This document shows positions 63,334 through 64,000 of a stretch of 64,000 nt of DNA, piece by piece. The DNA lies in contig JAJNNC010000017.1 of the NCBI GenBank assembly GCA_021730635.1, positions 62,001-126,000 on the forward strand, in the 5' to 3' direction. Both the position numbers and the translations under genes were made by a program. Source of the DNA: Catalimonadaceae bacterium JC749. GTDB lineage: Bacteria; Bacteroidota; Bacteroidia; Cytophagales; Cyclobacteriaceae. The stretch's first letter is position 1. Each line of letters starts with the position of its first letter. Under the pieces are notes generated by a model. That model saw only the letters and a program-made list of their open reading frames with translations, was not told the DNA's origin and did not search any database.

Positions 63334-64000
63334 ATGGTGAATCATCGTTATTCACAATCGAATGGTGCTCTTATTAAGAATACAGGTCATCGCCCGGAAG
63401 TAGTGACAGCCAAACCTAAGGTTTCATATTTACACTACATCCACTACTTCCGGGCGGTCGCCATTATAGGTATCGTGGCCGTCCATTGCAAAAGCTCTTT
63501 TCTGTGGGGCAGTAAACTTGAAGAGCAATTCTGGTCCTCCCTGCTTGTATACAGTACCGTTTTATTTGTTTTTATCGCAGGATTTCTATTTCAGCATATT
63601 CATAGCAGGAGGTTTGATTATAAGAATTACCTCAGCAAGAAGTTTACGTATGTAATTATACCCTATATATTCGCTTCTATTCCCGCTATCCTGGAAAAAC
63701 TGTACCTCGATCCGGAGAGCATGACCTGGCTGCCTGTATATTTGCAGGATCAGCCAGCTATTCTGAAGGTATTCTATATGCTGTTGACAGGCAAACACTT
63801 CGGGCCATTCTGGTTCATTCCTATGATCTCAATGGTGTATGTGATTTCTCCCCTGCTGGTTTACCTGGATAAAAAACCCTGGTTTTACCGATTTGTGTTT
63901 CCTCCGGTTTTTGTCGCTGGCTTGTTCATGTTCAATTTTGGGTATGAGTTTACCACCATAGAGTCTTTTGCCTTTTTTATTCCTATCTATATCTTCGGCA
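63334..64000 (+). CDS. acyltransferase family 3 membrane protein, 3' end beyond window
   Basis: Two bases after the giant gene stop; ATG at 63334. 222 codons without stop to the window edge. The segment YIHYFRAVAIIGIVAVHCKS is the N-terminal motif of acyltransferase-3 proteins (R/H with AI), followed by membrane helices (LLVYSTVLFVFIAGFLFQ, GPFWFIPMISMVYVISPLL). Likely O-acylation of an envelope glycan. The spacing suggests co-transcription with the giant gene. The first arm of a perfect inverted repeat falls in its variable N-terminal leader; the second lies in the conserved motif. Confidence 0.85.
   Translation, partial: MVNHRYSQSNGALIKNTGHRPEVVTAKPKVSYLHYIHYFRAVAIIGIVAVHCKSSFLWGSKLEEQFWSSLLVYSTVLFVFIAGFLFQHIHSRRFDYKNYLSKKFTYVIIPYIFASIPAILEKLYLDPESMTWLPVYLQDQPAILKVFYMLLTGKHFGPFWFIPMISMVYVISPLLVYLDKKPWFYRFVFPPVFVAGLFMFNFGYEFTTIESFAFFIPIYIFG
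63391..63456. repeat. 15-bp perfect inverted repeat within the start of the acyltransferase gene
   Basis: CGCCCGGAAGTAGTG (63391-63405) and its exact reverse complement CACTACTTCCGGGCG (63442-63456), separated by 36 bases. In mRNA this gives a very stable stem in the first third of the leader-coding region. The right arm encodes the conserved HYFRAV. Confidence 0.8.

Overview
The window looks like chromosomal DNA of a marine-type Bacteroidota, most likely order Cytophagales. The grounds are a SusC/SusD pair, DUF4199 and BatA-type proteins, a type IX secretion (T9SS) C-terminal sorting domain, TonB-linked receptors, exact TAnnTTTG promoter elements and a tRNA without encoded CCA. I cannot name the genus from sequence alone.

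Layout. 1-14.05 kb is a carbohydrate utilisation locus: a BNR-propeller protein cut by the left edge (minus strand), then on the plus strand an AraC regulator, a gluconate 5-dehydrogenase-like SDR, two TIM-barrel sugar isomerases/epimerases flanking an MFS organic-acid transporter, SusC, SusD and a GH172 (DUF2961) enzyme. 14-21 kb holds small single genes (lipoprotein, DinB, esterase, cupin, CPBP protease, orphan lipoprotein, ferritin, IS630-like HTH fragment, lipid A-type acyltransferase) and two short tandem-repeat arrays. 21.2-29.7 kb has a trio for 3-deoxy-sugar-acid chemistry (Rpe-like/CBS fusion, DAHP synthase, KdsC phosphatase) and a cluster of BatA protein, catalytically degenerate dihydroorotase, two DUF4199 proteins and a GT2. 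A 128-bp inverted-repeat element with internal hairpins lies at 29.7 kb.

30-44.8 kb centres on a tightly packed run: FN3 lipoprotein, TonB receptor, TPR-coiled-coil-SpoIIE phosphatase, SiaB-type kinase, SiaC-type phosphoprotein, followed by an acyltransferase. It looks like a partner-switching module physically joined to an outer-membrane receptor. 44.8-48.4 kb is AT-rich and gene-poor: two intact single-domain response regulators, a third broken copy between them, an IS3 transposase remnant and small hypothetical ORFs, bounded by tRNA-Leu(CAG).

48.5-54.6 kb holds a minus-strand operon (Pcm, thioesterase, hypothetical, NlpC/P60) and a plus-strand MarR / soluble histidine kinase / response-regulator-flavoprotein set in which both usual redox cysteine motifs are missing. 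54.9-63.3 kb is one giant T9SS-exported protein (2815 aa) with two tandem esterase-type hydrolase domains, FN3, PA14 and three copies of an unnamed domain. It is followed by an acyltransferase cut by the right edge, whose start region carries a perfect 15-bp inverted repeat.

No CRISPR array, phage or classical defence system was seen. The best candidates for new biology are the receptor-linked SiaABC module, the Rpe-CBS/DAHPS/KdsC trio and the cysteine-less response-regulator reductase.
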